Positions 42,895-51,391 of a DNA stretch of 64,000 nt are shown here, one piece after another (the first letter of the stretch is position 1; each line of letters begins with the position of its first letter). This DNA is from Martelella mediterranea. GTDB taxonomy: Bacteria; Pseudomonadota; Alphaproteobacteria; Rhizobiales; Rhizobiaceae. A program made the translations under genes and the position numbers. The DNA lies in NCBI RefSeq assembly GCF_021021415.1, contig NZ_JAINWJ010000030.1:1-64000 (forward strand), given 5' to 3'. Under the pieces are notes generated by a model that worked only from the letters and a program-made list of their open reading frames with translations, was not told the origin of the DNA and did not search any database.

Positions 42895-44418
42895 ATGGCT
42901 CCACTCTCACGTCGCAGTTTCCTGGCATCCGGCGCTGCCGCCGGCATCATGGCGTCGCTTCCCGGCACCGTGTACGCGCAAGCTTCCACCAAGGCCAATG
43001 CGCTCACATTGCGCGCCGTGCGTCGCACGATCGAAGTCGACGGCCGTGCCGCCTCGGTCCTGGGTCTTGTCGACGGCTCCGGAAGGCCCGGACTGATTCT
43101 CGATCCCGGTCAGCGCTTTCGTGTCGACCTCACGAACGATCTCGATGTCGAGACCATCGTGCACTGGCATGGTCAGATCCCGCCGAACGCCCAGGACGGC
43201 GTGTCGAACACGAGCCCGATGATTCCGGTGGGCGGCAGCCGATCCTTTGATTTTGCGCCCCGTACCGGAACGTTCTGGATGCACAGCCATGTCCCGGCCC
43301 AGGAGGTCGATCAGCTCGCAGCGCCCCTGATCGTTCGAAGTGCCGAAGATCTGGCTGCTGACAGGCAGGAGGTCGTTCTCTTCCTGCATGACTTTTCCTT
43401 CCGCTCCGGCGAAGAGGTCCTTGAGGAGATCACGTCCGGCCGCGCGATGCCGCATGGCGAGGTGCAGGAAGGTAGCCACTCCATGGGAGAATTCCCGCGG
43501 CGGATCGTCGGGCATCACGAATCCGATCCGATGTCCATGCCAATGCCGAACGCGATGTCGGGCGGCATGGCGGGGATGGGCCACGACTCCGGAATGGAGA
43601 TGGATCTCAACGACTTCGAATTCGATGCCTATCTCGCCAATGACCGGACCCTGGACGATCCCGAGGTGATAGCGGTCGAGCGGGGTGGACGCGTTCTCCT
43701 GCGTGCCATCAACGCGGCGTCGATGACGGCATTCTGGATCGATCTCGGATCGGTGGTCGGTCGCCTGGTTGCCGTCGACGGAGATGCCGTAGAGCCCATG
43801 GAAGGAACGCGCTTCGGCTTCGCTCAAGGGCAACGGCTCGACATCGAGATTGATATGCCAGCAGACGGATCGGTCTTGCCTGTCCTGGCCTTGCGCGAAG
43901 GCGCAACGCAAAGGACCGGTATCGTGCTTGCCCCGCGCGGCGCCGAGGTGCGACGCATCTCTTCCACGGCGGACGCCGAGCATCCGGCCTATTCCGGCGA
44001 CATGACGACGGAGTTGGCGCTCCGTGCCCTCAATCCTCTCCCGGATCGGCCGGTGGACCGGACGCATATGGTCATGCTGGGCGGCCAGATGAGCCCTTAT
44101 GTGTGGTCGCTCAACGGGCAACTCTGGGGCAGCCATACGCCGGTCGCGGTCATGTCGGGCGAGCGTGTCGAGATGATGTTCCACAACATGTCGATGATGG
44201 CGCACCCGATGCATCTCCACGGACACGCTTTCCAGGTCGTGGACGTCAATGGTCAGCGGATCGCCGGCGCCGTCCGTGATACGGTGCATGTTCCGCCGAT
44301 GGGGATGGTGACGATTGCCTTCGATGCCGGTGAGGTCGCGCCTTGGATGCTCCATTGTCATCACATGGCGCACATGGCCGCCGGCATGATGAGCGAACTC
44401 GATGTCCGGTCGGCCTGA
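42895..44418 (+). CDS. Multicopper oxidase with Met-rich insert
   Basis: A 507-residue Tat-exported protein (SRRSFLASGAAAGIMASLPG). Copper ligands are HWHGQIPP, FWMHSHV, HPMHLHGHAF and HCHHMAHMAAGM. An insert near residues 215-240 is very rich in Met and His (MSMPMPNAMSGGMAGM and GHDSGMEM) and may collect Cu(I). It is distinct from the 35-kb oxidase: AHMAAGM replaces EHSAGGM at the type 1 site and the insert is at a different place. It follows copA by 37 bp, so Cu(I) exported by CopA could be oxidised directly. Confidence 0.92.
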   Translation: MAPLSRRSFLASGAAAGIMASLPGTVYAQASTKANALTLRAVRRTIEVDGRAASVLGLVDGSGRPGLILDPGQRFRVDLTNDLDVETIVHWHGQIPPNAQDGVSNTSPMIPVGGSRSFDFAPRTGTFWMHSHVPAQEVDQLAAPLIVRSAEDLAADRQEVVLFLHDFSFRSGEEVLEEITSGRAMPHGEVQEGSHSMGEFPRRIVGHHESDPMSMPMPNAMSGGMAGMGHDSGMEMDLNDFEFDAYLANDRTLDDPEVIAVERGGRVLLRAINAASMTAFWIDLGSVVGRLVAVDGDAVEPMEGTRFGFAQGQRLDIEIDMPADGSVLPVLALREGATQRTGIVLAPRGAEVRRISSTADAEHPAYSGDMTTELALRALNPLPDRPVDRTHMVMLGGQMSPYVWSLNGQLWGSHTPVAVMSGERVEMMFHNMSMMAHPMHLHGHAFQVVDVNGQRIAGAVRDTVHVPPMGMVTIAFDAGEVAPWMLHCHHMAHMAAGMMSELDVRSA

Positions 44419-44454
44419 TGCGCGCGCGGCCTTCGATCGGATCAGGCGCTGACG

Positions 44455-45465
44455 ATGAGTAAACGGAGTGTCTTGATCGTCGGAGGCTACGGCCAGGTCG
44501 GACGCGCCATGGCGGCTCGGTTGCGGCAGATGGGCTGCACTGCCGTGACCATCGGCGGGCGGAGACGTGCGCCCGCCCAAGGCGTCGCGGAGAAGCTGGG
44601 CTATCGCTGGACGACGATCGACCTGAACGACGGGCGAACCTGGTCAGGAGCGCTTGAAGGAATAGACGTTGTCGTCGTTTGCATGGACCAGGATGGGCCG
44701 GCCTTCGCCGAAGCGGTTCTGGAGCGGGGTCTTGGCTATATCGATATCACGGCTTCTGACGACCTTTTCCGGCGGATTGAGGCGCTCGAGGCCTTTGCGA
44801 TTGCGAGCGGTGGATGGGCCGTGCTTTCCGTGGGCCTCGCGCCTGGCCTGACAAATCTCATGGCGCAGGCCTGTGCAGACGGCATGGATCAGGTCGAGAA
44901 AATAGAGATCGGTATCCTCCTCGGTCTCGGGGATGCTCATGGAACGGCCGCGTTGAATTGGACATTGGAGAACTTGCGTCCGTATCCCTCATCCGCAATC
45001 CGCAGGATCGCGTTCGGAAGCCGATCTGTTCAACGAGCATCTGTCCCGTTCGATTTCGCGGACCAGCACGTCCTGATGCGGCGCCACGGCTATGAGCGCG
45101 TGACGACGCGCCTTGCGTTCGATACGCCGCTTGTGACGGCAGGGGGATTGCGTCTTCTCGGTCACCTTGGTCGGATCCAGGGGATGCGCGGCGTTATGAG
45201 ATGGCTGTTTTCAAAGTTTCGGGTCGGATCGGACCGGGTGGGATTGTCGGTCACCGCCGTTGGTCGAACGCAAGGAAAGCCGTTTCGACGTTTCATGTCA
45301 TTCGAGGCCAGGAAGGAAGCGGAGATCACTGCGCTGATGGCATCTCAAACAATCGTGCTCATGCTTGATGAGCCGCCGCAGACCGGCATCCATCATCTGG
45401 AAGAAATCCGCGGGATTGATGACTTTGCTGATGGTCTGCGAGGCGAGGGTAGCGTCCTTGCCTAA
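44455..45465 (+). CDS. Saccharopine dehydrogenase-like NAD(P)-binding protein
   Basis: A 336-residue cytoplasmic protein with an N-terminal Rossmann motif VLIVGGYGQVGRAMAARL and VDITAS-like (YIDITASDD) and VGLAPGLTNL segments typical of the saccharopine dehydrogenase/homospermidine synthase-like family. Substrate unknown. It lies 36 bp after the second oxidase on the same strand and is the last gene of the copper cargo, so it may be a passenger or have a redox role. An annotation more precise than family level is not justified. Confidence 0.78.
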   Translation: MSKRSVLIVGGYGQVGRAMAARLRQMGCTAVTIGGRRRAPAQGVAEKLGYRWTTIDLNDGRTWSGALEGIDVVVVCMDQDGPAFAEAVLERGLGYIDITASDDLFRRIEALEAFAIASGGWAVLSVGLAPGLTNLMAQACADGMDQVEKIEIGILLGLGDAHGTAALNWTLENLRPYPSSAIRRIAFGSRSVQRASVPFDFADQHVLMRRHGYERVTTRLAFDTPLVTAGGLRLLGHLGRIQGMRGVMRWLFSKFRVGSDRVGLSVTAVGRTQGKPFRRFMSFEARKEAEITALMASQTIVLMLDEPPQTGIHHLEEIRGIDDFADGLRGEGSVLA

Positions 45466-45584
45466 AGGTAGCCCCTAACATGGATACCCGACGGTCGGCA
45501 GAAATCCTGTGATGGCCTCATTGGCATGATAGGAAATTGCCAAGGCGTTCCCGTCCGGCCATTTCACACGAGTTCGTTTTGGCC

Positions 45585-46013
45585 TCACCTGGCCTCTCTC
45601 TCCACGTCTTCCGGTATCTCCTGCCGAAGCTTCGGTCCCTTGGCGATACGGCGGCCGAGCGCGGTGATGAAAGACTCGTAGCGCTCTGCGGCCCTGGCGC
45701 GAGCTGCCTGGGCGGCCGGTTCCGGAAGTGCCGGCGTTGTGGTGAGCCAGAATCTAACGAAGACGGCCAGCGTTTCGATAGAGATACCGAGATCTCGTTC
45801 CAGACGGGAGATGCGCCTGTCGATCTGATCCAGCCGGTTGGCAATGACGGCCTCGCGCCTTTCAGCATCGTCGGGTGAAAGAAAGGAGGCGATCGCCGCC
45901 TCCGCGATCATCGACTGCGATTGCTCGCGCCGCGCTGCATAGTCCGACAGCATCGCCATGATGTCCGGGTCAAGATAGACTGAGATCTGCGTCTTTTTCT
46001 TTCGAGCAGACAT
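45585..46013 (-). CDS. CopG-family (ribbon-helix-helix) regulator
   Basis: A 142-residue protein with an N-terminal ribbon-helix-helix (KKTQISVYLDPDIMAMLSDYAARR) and a C-terminal helical domain (ERDLGISIETLAVFVRFWLTTTP). In related ICEs a CopG gene sits between traG and trbB; here it adjoins traG (3 bp) but is 10.8 kb from trbB because of the copper insert. It probably binds DNA and controls transfer genes. Confidence 0.9.
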   Translation of the reverse strand: MSARKKKTQISVYLDPDIMAMLSDYAARREQSQSMIAEAAIASFLSPDDAERREAVIANRLDQIDRRISRLERDLGISIETLAVFVRFWLTTTPALPEPAAQAARARAAERYESFITALGRRIAKGPKLRQEIPEDVEREAR

Positions 46014-46016
46014 GGG

Positions 46017-48002
46017 CTAGAGATCCATCCCATCGTTGGGGTCGAGCGAAACCTGTCGCGCCACGCGCTGCATCGTGCGGTTCATTCGACTATTGCGCGC
46101 GACTTCTTCCTGATCATCATCGAAGGGGTCGATCTCGAATTCGTTTTCGATTGGCTCCTTTTTCTCGACGGGCTGGGCGCGGCCGAGCTCCGGCTGGCGG
46201 CGCCGTTCGGAATCGGTGGTATCCTCGTCGTTGCCAGCGTTGCCAGATCGGTCGGTGTGAAGCGTCGGCTTGGGCGGTAGTGGCAACGCGCTCCATTCGT
46301 CTTTTTCGGCTTCGGCAGGGTCCGCTATGGATGGCGGTGGCAGAATGCGCTCCTCGAAACGGCGGTCCTCAAAGTAGCGAACCTTCTTCGCGCGGATCGG
46401 CGATATGCCAGCGACCATGACGATTTCGTCCGCTGGCGGGAGTTGCATGACCTCACCTGGCGTTAGCAGCGGCCTTGCGGTTTCCTGCCGCGACACCATC
46501 AGATGGCCGAGCCAGGGTGAAAGCCTGTGCCCCGCATAGTTCTTCATCGCCCGCATCTCAGTCGCTGTACCGAGCGCATCACTCACCCGTTTCGCGGTTC
46601 GCTCGTCATTGGTGGCGAAGCTCACCCGGACGTGGCAATTGTCGAGGATCGAGTTGTTCGGCCCGTAGGCCTTCTCGATCTGGTTCAGCGACTGCGCTAT
46701 CAGGAAACTCTTGAGCCCGTAGCCTGCCATGAAGGCGAGCGCGCTCTCGAAGAAGTCGAGGCGGCCGAGTGCTGGAAACTCGTCCAGCATCAGCAGCAAT
46801 TTGTGCCGCGCGGTTCTGGCCTGCAGGTCTTCGGTCAGCCGCCGGCCGATCTGATTAAGGATGAGGCGGATGAGCGGTTTGGTCCGATTGATGTCGGAGG
46901 GCGGTACGACAAGGTAGAGTGTCGCCGGGCGCTTGCCGCCTACCAAATCAGTGATGCGCCAGTCGCAGCGGCGCGTCACCTTCGCGACGACAGGATCGCG
47001 GTAGAGCCCGAGGAACGACATGGCGGTAGAAAGGACGCCGCTGCGTTCATTGTCGGACTTGTTAAGGAGTTCGCGGGCCGCGCTGGCGATAACCGGATGC
47101 GGCCCGGCTTCGCCAAGATGCGCCGTCTTCATCATGGCGGCGAGCGTGGATTCAATGGGGCGTTTCGGATCGGACAGGAGAGCGGCGACGCCGGCGAGTG
47201 TCTTGTCCTTTTCCGCATAAAGGACATGGAGGATGGCGCCGACCAAAAGTGCGTGGCTGGTCTTCTCCCAGTGATTGCGCTTTTCCAGCGAACCCTCGGG
47301 ATCGACGAGGATGTCGGCTATGTTCTGAACGTCGCGCACCTCCCATTCGCCGCGTCGAACTTCGAGCAAAGGATTGTAGGCGGAGGACTCGGGGTTGGTT
47401 GGATCGAACAGGAGCACGCGGCCGTGCCGGACGCGAAAGCCTGCCGTGAGCTGCCAGTTCTCCCCCTTGATGTCGTGGACGATGGCCGAGCCCGGCCAGG
47501 TCAGAAGCGACGGAATGACCAGACCGACGCCCTTGCCCGAGCGGGTCGGCGCGAAGCACAACACATGCTCCGGTCCCTCATGCCGAAGATAGTCGTCCTT
47601 GAGCTTACCCAGGACGACGCCATCGGGGCCAAGCAGACCGGCAGACTTGATCTCATCAGCTTTCGCCCATCTTGCCGATCCATAGGTGAAAACGTTCGGC
47701 GCCTCGCGAGCACGCCAGACCGACATAAGAATGGCTACAGCAATTGCCAGGAAGCCGCCCGAGGCAGCAATGATGGCTCCCTCAATGAAGATCGGAGGGG
47801 CATAGGCATCGTAGAAATACCACCACCAGAAGAACGCGGGTGGATAGTAAATCGGCCACCCTCCGACTTCGAACCAGGGCGCGCCGAGTTGCGCCTGAAA
47901 GCCTAGGCGCCAGGCGGTCCACTCTGTCGCCGCCCAGGTAGTGGTGAGGACGATGGTGAAAACGACGAGGATTTGCCCCCAGAGAATTTTCGTACCTGAC
48001 AT
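46017..48002 (-). CDS. traG: Conjugal transfer coupling protein TraG (VirD4-like)
   Basis: A 661-residue type IV coupling protein that brings the relaxase-DNA complex to the secretion channel. Two or three membrane helices occupy residues 10-100. Walker A is APTRSGKGVGLVIPSLL, Walker B is LLMLDEFPALGRLDFFES, and SLNQIEKAYG follows. The start MSGTKILWG is preferred over an upstream in-frame ATG that lacks family similarity. The C-terminal 100 residues are acidic and variable. Confidence 0.95.
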   Translation of the reverse strand: MSGTKILWGQILVVFTIVLTTTWAATEWTAWRLGFQAQLGAPWFEVGGWPIYYPPAFFWWWYFYDAYAPPIFIEGAIIAASGGFLAIAVAILMSVWRAREAPNVFTYGSARWAKADEIKSAGLLGPDGVVLGKLKDDYLRHEGPEHVLCFAPTRSGKGVGLVIPSLLTWPGSAIVHDIKGENWQLTAGFRVRHGRVLLFDPTNPESSAYNPLLEVRRGEWEVRDVQNIADILVDPEGSLEKRNHWEKTSHALLVGAILHVLYAEKDKTLAGVAALLSDPKRPIESTLAAMMKTAHLGEAGPHPVIASAARELLNKSDNERSGVLSTAMSFLGLYRDPVVAKVTRRCDWRITDLVGGKRPATLYLVVPPSDINRTKPLIRLILNQIGRRLTEDLQARTARHKLLLMLDEFPALGRLDFFESALAFMAGYGLKSFLIAQSLNQIEKAYGPNNSILDNCHVRVSFATNDERTAKRVSDALGTATEMRAMKNYAGHRLSPWLGHLMVSRQETARPLLTPGEVMQLPPADEIVMVAGISPIRAKKVRYFEDRRFEERILPPPSIADPAEAEKDEWSALPLPPKPTLHTDRSGNAGNDEDTTDSERRRQPELGRAQPVEKKEPIENEFEIDPFDDDQEEVARNSRMNRTMQRVARQVSLDPNDGMDL

Positions 48003-48245
48003 GGTTCCAGTCTCGCGCAAATATCGGAACGCTGAGCGGCAAGATCAGGGACAACAAGTCCATTTTCTCACGGATCGTAAGAACGGCGACCAACGGATAA
48101 ACAACGGCGGGAGGGACGGAAACTTAAGAAAACAATTCGTCAGTTGAAATGGGGCACCGATTATTGGCTGCGAAATTGGTCAGGTGATCGCAGCGTGGGA
48201 CCTGCAGCGCGTACTAGGGTCTCCACGGATCAACGAGACGGCTTT

Positions 48246-48893
48246 TTACCGCAACATGTGGACGCCATGAACGCGCCCGGCCTCCCGCCACTCGCGCGAG
48301 GCGTCTCGGAGGATGGTGGCGGCGCCGTGGATCGCGAGCACTGCCATGAGGCTGGCTACGACGAAATCCGGCCAGCCTGTTCCGGTGCCGAACACGCCCA
48401 GAGCTGCGAGCAGAACGGCCACATTAGCGACCACGTCGTTTCGGGAACAGATCCACACAGAGCGCATGTTGGCATCCCCTTCTCGAAAGGCCGTCAACAG
48501 GAACAGACATGCGACATTCATCACCAATGCAAGCGTGCCGATTATCCCCATCGTAGCCGCATGAGGCACCGAGCCGTTGGCCAAGTGCCAGACAACGGTC
48601 GCTAGTACCCAGAGCCCGAAGATCCACATCGACGCTCCCTTCACCCATGCCGCTCCAGCGCGCCAACGCAGGCTTGACCCGAAAACAGCCAGGCTGATGG
48701 CGTAGTTCGCGGCGTCTGCAAAGAAATCCAGCGCATCGGCCTGAAGCGCCGCGGAGCCGGCGACAAGGCCAGCCACGATCTCGGCGATAAACATCCCGGC
48801 ATTGATGGCGAGGACGATCCAGAGCACACGGCGAAAGCGCGGTGAGCCGTTGTTGGACGACGAGGCACAGGTTTCGGATGAGCAGCAGGCCAT
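48246..48893 (-). CDS. CDF-like cation transporter
   Basis: A 215-residue inner membrane protein with a short Cys-rich start (MACCSSETCASS) and six helices of the cation diffusion facilitator fold, including LQADALDFFADAANY and DVVANVAVLLAA, where Asp residues would bind a divalent metal. It lacks the usual C-terminal cytoplasmic domain, a compact form found in ICE-borne metal modules. The divergent MerR gene and a MerR-type promoter lie immediately upstream. Zn, Cd or Pb are likely substrates by analogy with the regulator. Confidence 0.87.
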   Translation of the reverse strand: MACCSSETCASSSNNGSPRFRRVLWIVLAINAGMFIAEIVAGLVAGSAALQADALDFFADAANYAISLAVFGSSLRWRAGAAWVKGASMWIFGLWVLATVVWHLANGSVPHAATMGIIGTLALVMNVACLFLLTAFREGDANMRSVWICSRNDVVANVAVLLAALGVFGTGTGWPDFVVASLMAVLAIHGAATILRDASREWREAGRVHGVHMLR

Positions 48894-48925
48894 AGGCGAG
48901 TCCTATATTTTCGATTTTGCGCTAT

Positions 48926-48956
48926 TCTCTAGCGTCTATAGTAACTATAGGGTCAA
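48926..48956 (-). promoter_or_regulatory. MerR-type promoter of the CDF gene
   Basis: On the minus strand TTGACC (48956-48951) and TAGAGA (48931-48926) are 19 bases apart. The spacer holds CTATAG-TTA-CTATAG, a perfect dyad like those of CadR, ZntR and PbrR operators. It lies 33 bp before the CDF ATG, and its other edge adjoins the merR start codon, so the regulator should repress or balance its own synthesis. Confidence 0.85.
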
Positions 48957-48959
48957 GCG

Positions 48960-49367
48960 ATGCGTGACGACGGCTATCAAATTGGCGATCTTGCGCGGCA
49001 CACGGGCACGAAGGTCGTGACGATCCGCTACTACGAGAAAATCGGCCTCTTGCCCGAAGCCGGGCGCAGCGCTGGAAACTACCGCGTCTATGGTCAAGCT
49101 GAATTGGACCGGCTTCGCTTCATTCGTCGATGCCGGGCGCTGGGCTTCTCTCTGGATCAGGTGAAGGAACTTGTCGCTCTGTCCTCGGACGAGGAACGCC
49201 CTTGCGCGGAAGTTGACGCCTTGACCCGAGAGCATCTCGACGAGATCGAGCGCAAGATCGCCGATCTCAAATCTCTTGCCGACCAGCTTCGTCGCATCAG
49301 CGCAAGCTGCGACGGTGCGACCCACATTTCGAATTGTCGCATCATCGAGGCGCTCAGCGAAACGTGA
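48960..49367 (+). CDS. MerR-family divalent-metal regulator (CadR/PbrR/ZntR-like)
   Basis: A 135-residue MerR protein: HTH YQIGDLARHTGTKVVTIRYYEKIGLLPEAGR-type N-terminus, then a dimerisation helix, then the metal loop. Cys82, Cys117 and Cys126 correspond to the three cysteines of CadR/PbrR/ZntR sensors of Cd, Pb and Zn, unlike the two-Cys CueR type at 37 kb. It starts three bases after a strong dyad operator and is divergent from the CDF gene. The pair forms a small cargo insert between traG and the relaxase gene. Confidence 0.9.
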   Translation: MRDDGYQIGDLARHTGTKVVTIRYYEKIGLLPEAGRSAGNYRVYGQAELDRLRFIRRCRALGFSLDQVKELVALSSDEERPCAEVDALTREHLDEIERKIADLKSLADQLRRISASCDGATHISNCRIIEALSET

Positions 49368-49408
49368 GACTGATGGCGACCTGACAAGCGTCGGCGCGTC
49401 TGCGAGTA

Positions 49409-51148
49409 CTACCGCCCCAGCCCCCGCTTGCGGCCGAAGCTCCAATCTACACCACCGTCGCCGCGCGCGACGCCGGAGATATGGCGGCCGAGATGTTTCT
49501 CCATCGATGGCGTCCAGGGCACGAGCTGGAAGCCGAGCCCGTCGTCGATCATCGCGAAGCGACCAGAGGCGAGCGTCAGGCGCTGGCGATAGGCGCCGGC
49601 GACATGCTCGCCGGCACCTGCACGCTGGAACGGTTGTCCGGTCTTCGCCGCTAGTTTCTCGCCGATTTCGTCCAACTCGCGCCGGCGGAGCGTGTCGATG
49701 AGATTGCGGCTGAAGACGATGCGCCGCCCCTGCCGCTGGGCCAAGCCTTCCCCGATGAGGTGGTCGGCCCGCCTGTCGAGAGCGTCGCGTACTTCCCCGC
49801 CAAACCCGTTTTCTGACAGCGCGGCCGGCTCGCGCGCGATGTTCTGCCGGTCGAGCCAGGTCGCACCCGATGCCGTCACCTGCCGTTCGATGTCGAGATC
49901 GGAGCGCACCGCGAGCGCGATCCGCCGCTGGCCGCGGGAATCGTCATAGGCGCGCAGCTCGACGATCGAGCCCGGCGCGCTATCGCCGGCGGCGCTGAGA
50001 TCGGCGAGCTTGAAGTGATGGGATCGACCGTCGATGCCGTCGACCACGGCATAGGCCGTGCCCTTGATCTCATCATCGAGGCCGCGCTCGACCAGACGCC
50101 CGACGATGGGCGCGTCGAGGCTTTCGGCTGCCAACACGTAGTCCGCCGATCCACGCTCAATGCCGCGCTCGGTCAACGCGCGGTGCATGCGCCTGATGAT
50201 GTCGCCGCGCTCCCCGAGTTCACGCAGCATCGCCTCGGCCTTGTCGCCGATCATCCATTGACCGGGGCCGACCTGCTCGGCCAAGCCGAGTGTTTCCAGC
50301 TTGCGCAGGCGCCCGACCTTCAGCGCATGGAATTCATCCGGTTGTTCGCCCGGCGGCGGAGCGAGGTCGATCACTCCGGTGCGCCGGCCATCGCGCACAA
50401 GCTGACGGTCGAGCTGGGTCCAGCGCTCGGTCTCGATCTGGTTTTCGAGGGTCCGTCGGATATCGAGATCGGTGCGCGGGCCGAGTTCCTGGGTGATGAG
50501 ATCGCGTGCGCGGTCACGCATGCCTTCCTTGATATAGTCCCGCGATATCACGAGGTCCTCGCCGTCGTCGCGTTTGCCGCGCACGATCAGATGGATATGC
50601 GGGTATTCGGTGTTCCAGTGATCGACGGCGACCCAGTCGAGTTCGGTGCCGAGATCCTTCTCCATCTGTCCTACGAGATCGCTGGTTAAGGATCGCAGGT
50701 CCGACATCTCCAGAGCATCGTCGGGCGAGACGATGAAGCGGAAATGGTGCCTGTCGTCCTCGCAGCGCTCGGCGAAGGCCCTGCCGTCTGCTTCTTCCTC
50801 TCCCGGCCCGAACAGGCGCGCCTTCTCCCCGTCTCGGGTGACGCCGTCGCGGCGCAGATAGTCGAGATGGGTGCCGAGCGACGCCGTCCGGCCGGAATGG
50901 CGAACCACGCGCGCCTTGATGACCGCGCCGCGCGAGCGCGCGGTGATGAGACGATTGGCCTGGATACTGGCGCGCTGGCCGTGGCCGAAGCGCGAGCGGT
51001 TGCCGGACGTGATGCGCCCGGATCGCGAGACGCCGCCGCCTGCCTTCTTCGCGGCCGCCAGCGCCTGGGCGATGAAGGGACGCGCCGCCTGCGCACGGGT
51101 CGAACGGATACGGCCAGGCCGAATGCGGAACTCGCGATCATCGGCCAT
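49409..51148 (-). CDS. Relaxase/mobilisation nuclease with DUF3363
   Basis: A 579-residue DNA-nicking enzyme that should cut and bind oriT and pilot the strand into the recipient. The N-terminal half contains the metal-binding histidines His177, His184 and His186 in DHWNTEYPHIHLIV, and an upstream THLDYLRRDGV motif; the C-terminal half is the DUF3363 domain of alphaproteobacterial relaxases. GGAGCG lies before the ATG at 51148. Directly upstream is a repeat-rich non-coding region that is the best oriT candidate. Confidence 0.92.
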   Translation of the reverse strand: MADDREFRIRPGRIRSTRAQAARPFIAQALAAAKKAGGGVSRSGRITSGNRSRFGHGQRASIQANRLITARSRGAVIKARVVRHSGRTASLGTHLDYLRRDGVTRDGEKARLFGPGEEEADGRAFAERCEDDRHHFRFIVSPDDALEMSDLRSLTSDLVGQMEKDLGTELDWVAVDHWNTEYPHIHLIVRGKRDDGEDLVISRDYIKEGMRDRARDLITQELGPRTDLDIRRTLENQIETERWTQLDRQLVRDGRRTGVIDLAPPPGEQPDEFHALKVGRLRKLETLGLAEQVGPGQWMIGDKAEAMLRELGERGDIIRRMHRALTERGIERGSADYVLAAESLDAPIVGRLVERGLDDEIKGTAYAVVDGIDGRSHHFKLADLSAAGDSAPGSIVELRAYDDSRGQRRIALAVRSDLDIERQVTASGATWLDRQNIAREPAALSENGFGGEVRDALDRRADHLIGEGLAQRQGRRIVFSRNLIDTLRRRELDEIGEKLAAKTGQPFQRAGAGEHVAGAYRQRLTLASGRFAMIDDGLGFQLVPWTPSMEKHLGRHISGVARGDGGVDWSFGRKRGLGR

Positions 51149-51157
51149 GGCATCGCT

Positions 51158-51316
51158 CCGCAATGTGCGGAAAACCCAGTAAATCTAGGATGTTGAACGC
51201 TCGGCGCACATTGCGGCAGAGCCGGACAATGTGCGGAGCGTCCAAGAAAATCCCACAAAAACAACCGACCGACCGGCGCGCAATGTGCGCCCTTTTATCC
51301 TGCCATCGGTCGGTTG
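51158..51316. repeat. Repeat-rich intergenic region, candidate oriT
   Basis: The 243-bp gap between the relaxase and transglycosylase genes holds four copies of CAATGTGCG: 51161-51169, 51213-51205 (inverted), 51227-51235 and 51281-51289. The first and last are embedded in perfect palindromes (CCGCA-ATG-TGCGG and GCGCA-ATG-TGCGC). An 11-bp inverted repeat, CAACCGACCGA at 51262-51272 with its complement at 51306-51316, encloses the fourth copy. Clustered dyads beside a relaxase gene are the usual form of an origin of transfer. The nick site is not identifiable by eye; the repeats could also be operators. Confidence 0.6.
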
Positions 51317-51391
51317 TGATTCCTGCCGCTACCGCTCGCGTAGTCCATGACACGCCAGAGCCCGAGATCCTGCGATGAGGACTGCAACGCG

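Noticed and set aside
42907-44580. Minus-strand open frame of 557 codons opposite the second multicopper oxidase
   Set aside because: His/Arg-rich antisense translation of a coding region with full copper-ligand motifs; no domain of its own.
46527-47906. Plus-strand open frame of 459 codons opposite traG
   Set aside because: Antisense to the coupling protein, whose Walker motifs are unambiguous; no start signal and no known domain.
51158-51316. CRISPR-like array
   Set aside because: The repeated units are only about 9-13 bp, of mixed orientation and unequal spacing; no cas genes anywhere in the window.
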